Shown here: piece by piece, positions 1-8,257 of the stretch
How positions within the stretch are numbered: the stretch's first letter is position 1
How the letters are laid out: the number at the start of each line of letters is the position of its first letter
Assembly (NCBI GenBank): GCA_947306755.1
Contig: CAMZHI010000006.1
Location: 1 to 52,230, forward strand
Direction: 5' to 3'
DNA length: 52,230 nt
Origin: an uncultured Clostridia bacterium
Lineage (GTDB): Bacteria > Bacillota > Clostridia > TANB77 > CAG-508
Translations under genes and position numbers: made by a program
The notes under the pieces: model-generated
What the model was told of the DNA's origin: nothing
Seen by the model: the letters and a program-made list of their open reading frames with translations, nothing else
The model's database searches: none

Positions 1-77
1 GATTTTTTTCGTCTTTTTAATTTATAATCCATTTCTAACCTCCTCCTACAAAATTTGCAAAAAAACAAAAAGGGAAC

Positions 78-133
78 AAAAAGGGGACACCTTCCAAAAA
101 CATGAAGATGTTTTTGGAAGGTGTCCCCTTTTT
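78..133. repeat. large perfect palindrome, copy 1 (terminator-like)
   Basis: Two 26-nt arms pair perfectly around the 4-nt loop GAAG (positions 104-107). The arms begin with AAAAAGGGGACACC and end with the complementary T-rich side. It lies just downstream of the leftward sipW-type operon, so it can act as its rho-independent terminator. The same sequence recurs at 3883-3938 with the loop inverted (CTTC). Confidence 0.9.
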
Positions 134-168
134 GCTTACTCTTTTTTCTTCCCATTTTACATCTTCTC

Positions 169-1221
169 TTATTTTTCTAAAATATATCTATAACTTGTTT
201 TACCACTCATTACTGAGAACCAAGCCTTTTCATTTTCAGGTTCGCTATAATATAAAATAGGTTTGAATAATTCTTCTGATACTTTAAGAATTTCTCCAAA
301 ATCTTTTACATGTACTACTTCTAATCCTTCATCATTTGGTTTTGTACTTACTTTAACTATTTTATCTTGACAGATTCTTAAGATTCTATTAAGTTCATAT
401 TTGTATTCATTTCTAATAGTATTTTTTACTTTCGCTTTTATTGCATATCTTAATAGCGCAATTTCACCAGCTATAAGTATTAAATTAAAGATTATTAATA
501 ATGCATTTGATTTCTCAGAAGCATTGTATTGTTTTGAAATATATTCAGTGTTTTCTATATTATTATCTCCTGTAATCTTTGTGGTTTTTTCTGCAAGATT
601 AATATTTACAATTGGCTTTATTTCATTTGTAATATCTTTTTCTTCTATATTAGTTGAAGTTTGTACCTTTAATATAACCGTATATTTAGCATTAATTGAC
701 ATTCCTAATTGTTGTTTAAAACTATTAATTAAATCATTTTTATCTTTTAAATCTAATAGAATAATTTCATTTATTGTTATATTATTTGATACTTTCTCAA
801 AATTTTTTTCATCAAGCAAAGTTTCTTCTTTATCCCAAATCTTTTGTTCTTCACCATCTTTTGTATAAAATGCTTGCATTTTACCTATAATCGAATAATT
901 GTATTTAACTTCAGTTTCTTTATCTGCTAGATATTCATAGTTTAGATTTAATTTTATATTATCTATTAAATCTGTAACATAAGCTAAATCTTTATTTTCA
1001 ACTTCTTTATCTGTTAAATATTTATTTGATATTAAATTAATTTGATAATCATAATTAAATTTATTAGTGTATTGATATATTTGTTTATTTGTTAATGACA
1101 TTTTTTCATGGTGAAACTCTATTATAAGGTTACTTAAAGAGAATACTATTAAAATAATTAAAATAAGTATAATTACATATTTAGTTGATTTACGTATTTT
1201 GTATTTTTCTCTAGTATTCAT
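169..1221 (-). CDS. DUF5305-like membrane protein of the SipW-type locus
   Basis: This 350-aa protein has one N-terminal membrane helix (about residues 15-33), a long extracytoplasmic region of about 200 residues, and a second helix near residues 240-260 (NALLIIFNLILIAGEIALL). A basic cytoplasmic tail of about 90 residues follows. The two-helix layout and its place directly after a Ser/His-type signal peptidase fit the DUF5305 family, which I recall travelling with such peptidases; I assign it by pattern, not by a search. It is the last gene of a three-gene leftward operon, 25 nt after the peptidase, with a GAAAGGAG ribosome site. The biochemical role is unknown; a part in handling or anchoring the secreted partner is inference. 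Confidence 0.6.
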   Translation of the reverse strand: MNTREKYKIRKSTKYVIILILIILIVFSLSNLIIEFHHEKMSLTNKQIYQYTNKFNYDYQINLISNKYLTDKEVENKDLAYVTDLIDNIKLNLNYEYLADKETEVKYNYSIIGKMQAFYTKDGEEQKIWDKEETLLDEKNFEKVSNNITINEIILLDLKDKNDLINSFKQQLGMSINAKYTVILKVQTSTNIEEKDITNEIKPIVNINLAEKTTKITGDNNIENTEYISKQYNASEKSNALLIIFNLILIAGEIALLRYAIKAKVKNTIRNEYKYELNRILRICQDKIVKVSTKPNDEGLEVVHVKDFGEILKVSEELFKPILYYSEPENEKAWFSVMSGKTSYRYILEK

Positions 1222-1246
1222 TTTTTCTCCTTTCTTTAGTTTTTTT

Positions 1247-2419
1247 CTATTGCCCTGTTTCTACTTTTATCATTTCTTCTTCTGTTTTTAATTTATTAAA
1301 CCATAGAGCTGGATAACCTAAATATTTTATTTTAAATATTACTTTTCCTATTAATTGATTTTCATTTACCTCATCTTTATCAGGTGCATTATTTTTGTCA
1401 CCTTTTGTAACAAAGAAAAAATCGCCATTTTTTTGTTTTTTCTCTACTATTCTATGAACTACAGTATATCCATCCATTTTATATTCTATTATATCTCCAA
1501 CATTAACATCATTTGCTTTACATTTTTTTATTATGGCTATATCTCCAGTAAATAATTCATCTTCCATACTTCCAGTTGCTATAGATATTGGTTTTATTGG
1601 AAATAGTCCTAGTGCAAACCAAATTGCCAATATTATAATGATTATAAGTGGAATGATGTTTCCTGGGTTTGTATTGATTATCTCCTGCCTATCTTTTTTT
1701 GGAGTTAATATATTTTTTTCATATCTTATATACAAGAATAGTATTGTCGGAATAACAGTATCTAATATTGCTGTCATTGCCCATGGTGAATTAGGTAATA
1801 TTGGCGAAATCCAATAATATAGATTAGTAATAAATTGGTATATCATTGCAGGCATTGCATCACTATATATTGCTGTATATGAAAACAATATATTTTTTGC
1901 AATGCTTGGTATTATAACTTGTGATACATATTTAATAATAGATAAAGTTGCATAAGTATGTCCTATGAATTTACCATATTCAATATCAATTAAGATATAT
2001 ATAATTGCTATTATAACTGCAATTTTAACTTCATCTTTTTTATATACATTATTAATTAATTTATATCTTATAAATTCTTTTGCACAAATTGGAATACCAA
2101 GAATCCATATGTTTTTTATAAGTCCAATAAAACTCGTGTTATATGGGTTTCTTCCAAATGTTACAAATAATCCTGATACCATATATACTATGATATAAAC
2201 TAGTACTGCAACTGTAGTATATTGTATTATATTTCTTTTCAACTTTTTGTTTTCAAAACTTTTCCTCATAGAAATGGCAAGTATTATTGATAGTGCTCCC
2301 CAAAACAAAGGATTTATAACATATAAATATAATCCATTAATATCATGTATTTTTGATAAAAATCCATATATTAAAATAATTATAACAAGAAAAATTGTCG
2401 CTAATTTTGATTTTTGCAT
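1247..2419 (-). CDS. SipW-type (ER/archaeal-like) signal peptidase I
   Basis: This 390-aa polytopic protein removes signal peptides at the outer membrane face. The first 240 residues carry about seven hydrophobic helices, an unusually large membrane part for the family. The C-terminal peptidase domain has the serine motif in ATGSMEDELFTGD and, instead of the usual bacterial lysine, a histidine in YTVVHRIVE, followed by TKGDKNNAPD. Ser/His is the signature of the S26B (SipW, ER and archaeal) branch. It sits between a SipW-type-signal substrate gene upstream and a DUF5305-like gene downstream, so the neighbour at 2510-3124 is its probable substrate. A hairpin at 2467-2502 separates it from that gene and may lower its expression relative to the substrate. 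Confidence 0.85.
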   Translation of the reverse strand: MQKSKLATIFLVIIILIYGFLSKIHDINGLYLYVINPLFWGALSIILAISMRKSFENKKLKRNIIQYTTVAVLVYIIVYMVSGLFVTFGRNPYNTSFIGLIKNIWILGIPICAKEFIRYKLINNVYKKDEVKIAVIIAIIYILIDIEYGKFIGHTYATLSIIKYVSQVIIPSIAKNILFSYTAIYSDAMPAMIYQFITNLYYWISPILPNSPWAMTAILDTVIPTILFLYIRYEKNILTPKKDRQEIINTNPGNIIPLIIIIILAIWFALGLFPIKPISIATGSMEDELFTGDIAIIKKCKANDVNVGDIIEYKMDGYTVVHRIVEKKQKNGDFFFVTKGDKNNAPDKDEVNENQLIGKVIFKIKYLGYPALWFNKLKTEEEMIKVETGQ

Positions 2420-2466
2420 TTTTTCCTCTTTAATTTTTTATCGAATAAAATTAAGTATACTATTTT

Positions 2467-2502
2467 CCTAAAAGGTAATGCATACTTACATTACCTTTTA
2501 GG
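2467..2502 (-). terminator. intercistronic hairpin between substrate and sipW-type gene
   Basis: Fourteen-base arms (CCTAAAAGGTAATG and its complement) enclose an 8-nt loop. It lies directly after the stop of the secreted protein gene. It probably acts as a partial terminator or 3' stabiliser that keeps the substrate more abundant than the peptidase. Confidence 0.7.
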
Positions 2503-2509
2503 TTAAAAT

Positions 2510-3124
2510 TTAAGTATCTGTGTGTGTTAAAGTTGGTGCTGTTTTAGTTGCTGTATCTTGACTATATGTAAATGTTATAGTAAATGCTTGTTGATGATTT
2601 GTTGAATTACCAAACGAAGGAACAGTATCATCCCATTTAACTAAAAATTGTGCTGTACATGTTCCATTAGTTTTGTGTATAACATCTGTATTAATTGTTA
2701 TTGGATCATTTGTTGGTGAAGTAACAATTAATCCATTGCTTGCTCCACTAACTTGGAAACCAGTTAATTTTGCATCTAATGTACCTGTATTTTCTATAAC
2801 TGTTTCAAGTAAAACTTCATCTCCTGGATAATCAAGATTTACTGTAACTGTAGCAGTTTGAGAGTGAGATACTCCTGTAGTAGAGGCTGTACCTAAACTT
2901 ACTGTACCTCTTGTATTTGCAACTTCTGCTCCTTTTGATCCATCATTTGCAACTTCATATAGTTTTGTACCATTTGTAAAATGTACATTCCATCTTACAT
3001 CTGCACCAGTAGCAGTTCCACTTACAAGTAATTGAGTTTGAAAAGCTGCATAACCAACTGCTAATGCTAAAAGTAAAATGGCCAATACTATTATAGCACG
3101 ACTCTTTTTGTTAGATTTTTTCAT
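2510..3124 (-). CDS. secreted protein with SipW-type signal peptide (TasA/camelysin-like class)
   Basis: This 204-aa protein starts with a lysine-rich stretch (MKKSNKKSR), then a hydrophobic core and the sequence LALAVGYAAFQTQLLVSGTA. That is the SipW-dependent signal layout, with the small-residue cleavage region after the helix and then a beta-rich mature part. The mature part is rich in Thr, Ser, Val and Asn and contains DYPGDEVLLETVIENTGTLD, reminiscent of the camelysin/TasA-like group of matrix or fibre proteins. It heads the leftward operon with the dedicated peptidase. A good ribosome site (AAGGGAGAT) and a promoter at 3161-3187 precede it. Surface-fibre or biofilm-matrix function is inference from family context. 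Confidence 0.75.
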   Translation of the reverse strand: MKKSNKKSRAIIVLAILLLALAVGYAAFQTQLLVSGTATGADVRWNVHFTNGTKLYEVANDGSKGAEVANTRGTVSLGTASTTGVSHSQTATVTVNLDYPGDEVLLETVIENTGTLDAKLTGFQVSGASNGLIVTSPTNDPITINTDVIHKTNGTCTAQFLVKWDDTVPSFGNSTNHQQAFTITFTYSQDTATKTAPTLTHTDT

Positions 3125-3160
3125 TTATAATCTCCCTTCCTAATTTTATTCACATTCTAT

Positions 3161-3187
3161 ATTATATTGTTTTTTGCGTAAATTCAA
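3161..3187 (-). promoter_or_regulatory. probable promoter of the SipW-type operon
   Basis: On the minus strand, TTGAAT (3187-3182) precedes a TATAAT (3166-3161) at 15 nt, or the overlapping TAATAT at 17 nt. It is about 40 nt upstream of the first gene's start codon. Confidence 0.5.
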
Positions 3188-3266
3188 CAACATTTTTATG
3201 TCATTTTTATTACATTTATGTTACATCTTGTTAAAAAAATGTAATTATAATTTAAAATAATTGTAA

Positions 3267-3295
3267 TTGAGTTTTATATATAATTATGCTATAGT
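3267..3295 (+). promoter_or_regulatory. promoter for the gene at 3341
   Basis: TTGAGT, a 17-nt spacer and TATAGT sit about 45 nt upstream of the chosen ATG. It is divergent from the SipW-type operon promoter. Confidence 0.6.
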
Positions 3296-3340
3296 AGAAT
3301 TGGTTGTATTTTACTAAAGAATATGAAAGGATATTATAAT

Positions 3341-3859
3341 ATGGAAACACAAAATGATACTACATCTTTAAATAATTCATCAACAAATAATGAATTCATA
3401 ACTACTATAAATAATAATTGTATTGAATCTAATAATGTTTCAGAAGATAATAATTGTCTTATAGTTTCTGAATTATCAAAAAAAGTATATTTACCTTATT
3501 CAAAAAAGGAAATTCTAGATTATTTAGAAAAATATCCTGAACAATACAATTCTTTTTCAGATGTTGTAAGTCAAGAATTTATTTGTCCTCTTGATCTTTA
3601 TATTAAACATCCTGTATTTTCACGTTTTAAAGAAGCATATTATCTAATTCGTGATAGAGAAGCAAAACCAGTATTAGATGCTATAAAAATAGCGCTAGAT
3701 GTTATGTTTAACTATGATTTAAATCCTGCAATTATCGCAGCATGTAAATCTCAGGCACAATTAGAGAATTATTTAATGTGTTTAAAAAATAAAAATTTAA
3801 ATAGTTTTAAAGACTTTGAAATAAGATTTGAAGTTGCTCCATTAAACCTTTCTACTTAA
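3341..3859 (+). CDS. conserved-looking hypothetical protein, 172 aa
   Basis: I do not recognise this protein. The first 45 residues are Asn/Ser/Thr-rich and look disordered. The rest is a compact, charged, mainly helical domain containing VYLPYSKKEILDYLEKYPEQ, ICPLDLYIKHPVFSRFKEAY and a C-terminal stretch with IIAACKSQAQLENYL. There is no signal peptide or membrane helix, so it is probably cytoplasmic. An upstream ATG at 3323 is in frame, but GAAAGG lies at 3325-3330, ten bases before the ATG at 3341, so 3341 is preferred. It is a single-gene unit with its own promoter and a palindrome-type terminator right after the stop codon. Confidence 0.75.
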   Translation: METQNDTTSLNNSSTNNEFITTINNNCIESNNVSEDNNCLIVSELSKKVYLPYSKKEILDYLEKYPEQYNSFSDVVSQEFICPLDLYIKHPVFSRFKEAYYLIRDREAKPVLDAIKIALDVMFNYDLNPAIIAACKSQAQLENYLMCLKNKNLNSFKDFEIRFEVAPLNLST

Positions 3860-3860
3860 A

Positions 3861-3991
3861 AAAGGGAGCAAAAAGGGGAAGCAAAAAGGGGACACCTTCC
3901 AAAAACATCTTCATGTTTTTGGAAGGTGTCCCCTTTTTGCTTCCCCTTTTTGCTTCCCCTTTTTGCTTCCCCTTTTTGCTTTCCCTTTTTT
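3861..3991. repeat. large palindrome, copy 2, with 13-nt tandem units
   Basis: The core at 3883-3938 is the same 56-nt palindrome as at 78-133 but in the opposite orientation (loop CTTC). The stem is extended outward by AAGC-rich sequence. On the right, the 13-nt unit TTTTTGCTTCCCC repeats three times (3934-3972), followed by decayed units to about 3991. It lies between the convergent genes ending at 3859 and 4030 and can end transcription from both sides. Confidence 0.9.
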
Positions 3992-4029
3992 CTTAAGATG
4001 TGAAACATGTCTTATATACTAGGATTTTA

Positions 4030-4671
4030 TTATTTTGCACAAAGCTTTTCTTTTATATTTTCGTATTTATTTTCTCCAATGCCATTAACATTTTTTATAT
4101 CTTCAACAGATAAAAATTTACCATTTTTATTTCTATATTCTATTATTTTTGATGCTAGTGATGGGCCTATTCCAGGTAAATCTTGTAATTCTTGTTTTGT
4201 TGCTTTATTAATATTTAATATAGTACTATCAGATGAATTTTCGAAATTTTCTAAAATGTTTTCTCCGCTTTCATTGCTAATAATGTTTTCCCCTAAATCT
4301 CCTATATCAGAATTATTTGGAATTTTAATTTTAACCCCATCTTCTAAAACATATGCTAAATTAACTCTAGAAATATCTGCATCTTCTGTTAATCCTCCAG
4401 CTTTATTAATTGCATCTTCTATTCTTGCTCCTTCTTCTAACTTAACTATTCCAGGCATTTTAACAGCCCCTGTTATATGAATAATAATTAAATCTTTTTC
4501 ATCAGTTTTATTACCTAAATTGCTATTTGTTTGATTTTCTTCAACTAAAATATCATCCTCTAACTGTGGGGGTTCTAACCTGCTATTATAAAAATATATG
4601 GTTATTAATACTAACACCATTATTCCAATAATTGTAATAATTTTCTTTTGTTTTAAATTTAAACTATACAA
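4030..4671 (-). CDS. comEA: ComEA-like DNA-binding competence protein
   Basis: This roughly 213-aa membrane-anchored protein would bind double-stranded DNA outside the membrane during DNA uptake. One N-terminal helix (IITIIGIMVLVLITIYF) is followed by an acidic linker. An SLBB-type domain follows (IIIHITGAVKMPGIVKLEEG), then a C-terminal helix-hairpin-helix module with the typical NINKATKQELQDLPGIGPSL and a second hairpin NVNGIGENKY. The order anchor, SLBB, HhH is the ComEA plan. The start is set at a TTG because AAGGAGG (4681-4687, reverse strand) sits nine bases before it; an in-frame ATG 39 nt further upstream lacks such a site. No comEC or comEB lies next to it in this window. Confidence 0.85.
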   Translation of the reverse strand: MYSLNLKQKKIITIIGIMVLVLITIYFYNSRLEPPQLEDDILVEENQTNSNLGNKTDEKDLIIIHITGAVKMPGIVKLEEGARIEDAINKAGGLTEDADISRVNLAYVLEDGVKIKIPNNSDIGDLGENIISNESGENILENFENSSDSTILNINKATKQELQDLPGIGPSLASKIIEYRNKNGKFLSVEDIKNVNGIGENKYENIKEKLCAK

Positions 4672-4816
4672 TAATTTTTTCCTCCTTATTATATGATTCA
4701 AATAACACAACTACAATTATAAGAAATTTTTTAACATGATATAAATAATATTTTAAATAGATTAATACAAAATAATTAAACAATGTAAATATAAATTTTA
4801 GATTTTAAATAATTTA

Positions 4817-4855
4817 GTTGAAAGTTAGAATATTAATTACCTTCTAACTTTCAAC
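4817..4855. terminator. hairpin between the LCP gene and comEA
   Basis: Fourteen-base perfect arms (GTTGAAAGTTAGAA and its complement) enclose an 11-nt loop. The T-run follows on the plus-strand side. It lies between two leftward genes, just after the LCP stop codon. Confidence 0.65.
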
Positions 4856-4860
4856 ATTTT

Positions 4861-6201
4861 TTATTGATAATCTTTTCCAATAATGATTGTTAAATCAACT
4901 TTACTTGTGCTTGTTGATTTACTTTGTAAATTTTCAGTATGAAGTAATGTTTTAATAGTTTCTATTACTTCACTAGATACAGAAGTTTTATTAATTATTA
5001 GAGTTTTACTAACATTATTTTCTGAAGTTCCTGTTTTTGAAATAATATATCCTTCATTTTCCAATGCTTTTTTTGCTTTAGAGAACACTTCATTATCTCC
5101 ACATCCATTAAGTAACTCTATCTTTATTTTTTTATTAATTGAATCAGATGTTTTTTTATTATCGTTCGAATCGCCATCCACTTCACTACTTTCCTCATTT
5201 TCTCCTATGCTATTTTGTTCTGCAAATAAGCTATCAACTAGCTCTTTTGTTTGTTTTTCATTATATGAAAAAAATGATAAATTATATGGTCCAAAAGATG
5301 TTGGATTTCCCGGAATAGTTTCTGCATGTATGTTTTCTGTATCAAAATCTAGTAAATATGGAATATAATCCTTCATTAAAGTCCAATTCGTAATATTAGT
5401 TTGAACATTTTCTTTAAATATATCAATAAATGTACCTATCTTAGTAATATTTTTTATTTGGATCATTTGTTTAGCAACTATTTTTAAAAACTCTCTTTGT
5501 GTTCTCATTCTACCTAAATCATTGTTTCCATATGAACTAGGATAAGATGATCCATTATTATTATGTCTAAATCTTACAAGCCATTCTGCTTGTTCTCCAT
5601 TAAGCTTTTGATATCCTTTTTTTAAATGTATATATAAATCTTGAGAGCTATCATCATAATCCATATCAATAGGTACATCATATTCAACACCACCTATTGC
5701 ATCTACAAGTTGTACTAAAGCATTATTACTAACCACCACATAATATGTTATATTTAAACCTGTAATCTTATTTACAGCAGCTAAAGTTTTTTCTGGACTA
5801 TTATCCTTTTCTTTTGTTTTAGTTTGATATAATGCGTTTATTTTATCATAAGAAGTTGCCTTATTCTTATTTGTTCCAACAAAAGTGTCTCTCGGAATAG
5901 ATAGTAAAGTGGCTCTTTGAGTTTTAGGATTATATGATGCTACAATAATTGTATCTGTTAACTTAACCGAAATATCTTCGCTTACACCCATTATTAAAAC
6001 TGTAAATGGATCTAAATTTTCTAGTTTTTTAGGATCTTGTCCCATAGCTGTTTGGATTATCCCTTTAACACCCCATCCATTTTTATATGTGCTATAGCCA
6101 ACAAATCCGCCTATAAACATTATCATCATTATTAGTATAAATAAAAGCATTTTTAATACAATATGCTTCTTTTTCTTTGTTTTATTATTCTTTCTACTCA
6201 T
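4861..6201 (-). CDS. LytR-CpsA-Psr (LCP) family cell-wall ligase with LytR_C domain
   Basis: This 446-aa protein is predicted to transfer undecaprenyl-linked glycopolymers to peptidoglycan outside the membrane. It has a basic N-terminus, one membrane helix (about residues 14-36) and the LCP domain. The domain shows PFTVLIMGVSE, the lipid-pocket motif region TLLSIPRDTFV, and the arginine cluster in LVRFRHNNNG plus RMRTQREFLKIVAKQM. After an acidic Ser/Asp linker (about 330-350) comes a LytR_C-type domain starting IKIELLNGCGDNEVFSKAKK. The length and two-domain order are typical. The gene stands alone between a hairpin at its 3' end and the CvpA-like gene upstream. Confidence 0.9.
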   Translation of the reverse strand: MSRKNNKTKKKKHIVLKMLLFILIMMIMFIGGFVGYSTYKNGWGVKGIIQTAMGQDPKKLENLDPFTVLIMGVSEDISVKLTDTIIVASYNPKTQRATLLSIPRDTFVGTNKNKATSYDKINALYQTKTKEKDNSPEKTLAAVNKITGLNITYYVVVSNNALVQLVDAIGGVEYDVPIDMDYDDSSQDLYIHLKKGYQKLNGEQAEWLVRFRHNNNGSSYPSSYGNNDLGRMRTQREFLKIVAKQMIQIKNITKIGTFIDIFKENVQTNITNWTLMKDYIPYLLDFDTENIHAETIPGNPTSFGPYNLSFFSYNEKQTKELVDSLFAEQNSIGENEESSEVDGDSNDNKKTSDSINKKIKIELLNGCGDNEVFSKAKKALENEGYIISKTGTSENNVSKTLIINKTSVSSEVIETIKTLLHTENLQSKSTSTSKVDLTIIIGKDYQ

Positions 6202-6263
6202 TTATTCTTTGCTTCTTTCTTTGATTTTTAAATTAAAACTATAGGATGAATTATAACAAATTT

Positions 6264-6947
6264 TTACTTAAAAGGCAATACTCTTTTAGTCACTATATTA
6301 TTATTGTATAATGCTTTTGTAATTACAGACTCATCAATAACGCTAGAAATCACAGTATTTCCTTTAACAGATTCTATAATAAATATTATTGTAAGTATAC
6401 TATAAATTATAATAAGTGATTTTAACAAACCATAAATAATTCCACCTGCTTTATTAAACTGTTTAATAATTGGAATTTTTGATATAAGATCTAATATCAA
6501 ACTAAGAATTATAATTATTATCCTTATTAAAATAAAAACTACAATAGCTGTTATTATTTCAACAATTTTAATTGAAATTACTTCTGAAGTACTCTCTAGC
6601 GCTCTGTTTTTTGCTTCATTAGTTTTTTCTGTAATAGTATTCATAATATATTTTTGTATAAAATTATGATTTTTATCTGATATTGTTTCATTTTGATTAG
6701 TGTTTTCATCTGATTGCTCATAATCTATAAAATAATTATTGTCAATAATGCTTGTTTTAATTTTTTCATCAATTTGTGTGTGTTTTATTATCAAATAGGA
6801 AACTGGCTTAACTAAAATTACAGTTGCAATTAAAGCAATAAAAAAAGCAAAAATGCTAAAAGTAATCTTTATAAAACCCTTTTTATATCCAAAAAAAATG
6901 TTTAATCCTATAATTATTACTAGTATTAAATCAATTATAATACCCAT
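6264..6947 (-). CDS. CvpA family membrane protein
   Basis: This 227-aa protein has four hydrophobic helices. The first two (IIIDLILVIIIGLNIFFGYKKGF, then a helix from about 28) match the start of the CvpA/colicin V production family, including the conserved GYKKGFI turn. A polar insertion of about 60 residues after helix 2 (rich in Asn, Glu and Asp) is longer than in the enterobacterial protein but common in Firmicutes. The C-terminal half has the family-like FNKAGGIIYGLLKSLIIIY. It is followed 42 nt upstream by the DUF5711-like gene in the same direction. The precise biochemical role in Firmicutes is not known. Confidence 0.8.
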   Translation of the reverse strand: MGIIIDLILVIIIGLNIFFGYKKGFIKITFSIFAFFIALIATVILVKPVSYLIIKHTQIDEKIKTSIIDNNYFIDYEQSDENTNQNETISDKNHNFIQKYIMNTITEKTNEAKNRALESTSEVISIKIVEIITAIVVFILIRIIIIILSLILDLISKIPIIKQFNKAGGIIYGLLKSLIIIYSILTIIFIIESVKGNTVISSVIDESVITKALYNNNIVTKRVLPFK

Positions 6948-6989
6948 ATTATATTCATTTCCTTTCAGAATTTCAAATTTGTTAGATAC

Positions 6990-8168
6990 TTATAATTTTA
7001 TAATATGAATTCTATCTTTATATATTATAATTGCTAAATTATCTGATAATAACACATTAGTTATTTCTTGTTTAGATGTGTATTTTTTTATAAGCATTCC
7101 CTTTGTATTAATAAAATACATTTCTGTTCCAACATTAATGCCAACAATATCTTTATATGTATACATTTCTTTTATAACTTCTTCTATATTGTATACATTT
7201 TTATTATTGTTTGATGTATTTATGATATTGACAGAAGATTTAGAACTAAAAACTCCTGTATCTTCCCCTTTAATGTAAACTATATCCTCTTTTAAATCAC
7301 AAGAAACAAAAGTTATATTTTTTTCTATATCAAGTTTATTTTCTATGTTATTTTGCATAATTGCTTCAATTGTGTTGTTAAATACACATGTTAAAATTCC
7401 CTTTTCTTGATAATTAATATTTAATATCATTTTTGAATCATCAGCAGAATATGTATATATTATAGATTCATCAGGATTCTCCAAAGTCTTATCTACTGAG
7501 ATAATTTTAATAGTTGATTGTATTAATGCACTTGATGTATCTAGCTCTGAAAATGCAATATATTTATTGTCATAAGAAATTGTCACATCTGTTACTCTTG
7601 ATGAAGATAAATAATTTTTTAAAACAATTTTTCCATTTTGATCTAATAGTGTAATTATAGATTTATATGTTGTATCTGTTGTAACAACTGCAACATATCC
7701 ATTTGGATTCATTGATATTTGCAGAATCTCACCATCTAAGTGTTGCTTCCATAAAAATGTTTTATCAAAAATTGTACAGATATTTTGTCCATTTTTTTCT
7801 GCAATTGCTAAATAGTTACCATTTGAGTCAAAAATGGCAGAATTAATATCTACTGATATATTTGTAGCTTCTTGACCTGATGAATTATAAATTTTAAGAT
7901 TTTTATCATTTAAAATACATATATTGCTTCCATAGCAGTAAATTTGGTTGTTTTTATTTGTGTCTAAATCTATACTTGATACATCAGACGTTTTAACATC
8001 TTTTCTTAATATATTAATATCAACCCACTTTCTAAATTTCTGCTCATTAAAATATATTATTACAAGTGTAATAATTGTAATTATTATTAACACTAATGTA
8101 CTAATTTTTATTGCTTTTTTTATCATATTTTCTTTTTCAAAATAAAAATCCTTTAATTTATTTTTCAC
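6990..8168 (-). CDS. membrane-anchored beta-propeller-like protein (DUF5711-like)
   Basis: This 392-aa protein has one N-terminal membrane helix (about residues 20-42, ISTLVLIIITIITLVIIYF). A long extracytoplasmic region follows, built of repeated short beta-like units such as NGNYLAIAEKNGQNICTIFD and NGYVAVVTTDTTYKSIITLL. These are WD40/YVTN-style blades without clear catalytic residues. The architecture and its place next to cvpA fit the DUF5711 group of Clostridia; this is pattern recognition, not a search. The GTG start at 8168 is preceded by AAAGGA about 12 nt upstream, a slightly long spacing. Function is unknown; a structural or sensory role at the envelope is inference. Confidence 0.6.
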   Translation of the reverse strand: MKNKLKDFYFEKENMIKKAIKISTLVLIIITIITLVIIYFNEQKFRKWVDINILRKDVKTSDVSSIDLDTNKNNQIYCYGSNICILNDKNLKIYNSSGQEATNISVDINSAIFDSNGNYLAIAEKNGQNICTIFDKTFLWKQHLDGEILQISMNPNGYVAVVTTDTTYKSIITLLDQNGKIVLKNYLSSSRVTDVTISYDNKYIAFSELDTSSALIQSTIKIISVDKTLENPDESIIYTYSADDSKMILNINYQEKGILTCVFNNTIEAIMQNNIENKLDIEKNITFVSCDLKEDIVYIKGEDTGVFSSKSSVNIINTSNNNKNVYNIEEVIKEMYTYKDIVGINVGTEMYFINTKGMLIKKYTSKQEITNVLLSDNLAIIIYKDRIHIIKL

Positions 8169-8257
8169 TTTTGTTCACATTCCTTTCATTTGACATTATT
8201 TTATCAAATGATAAATTAAATAGCAAGTCAATTGATTTATTAATTCTCATTTTAAAA

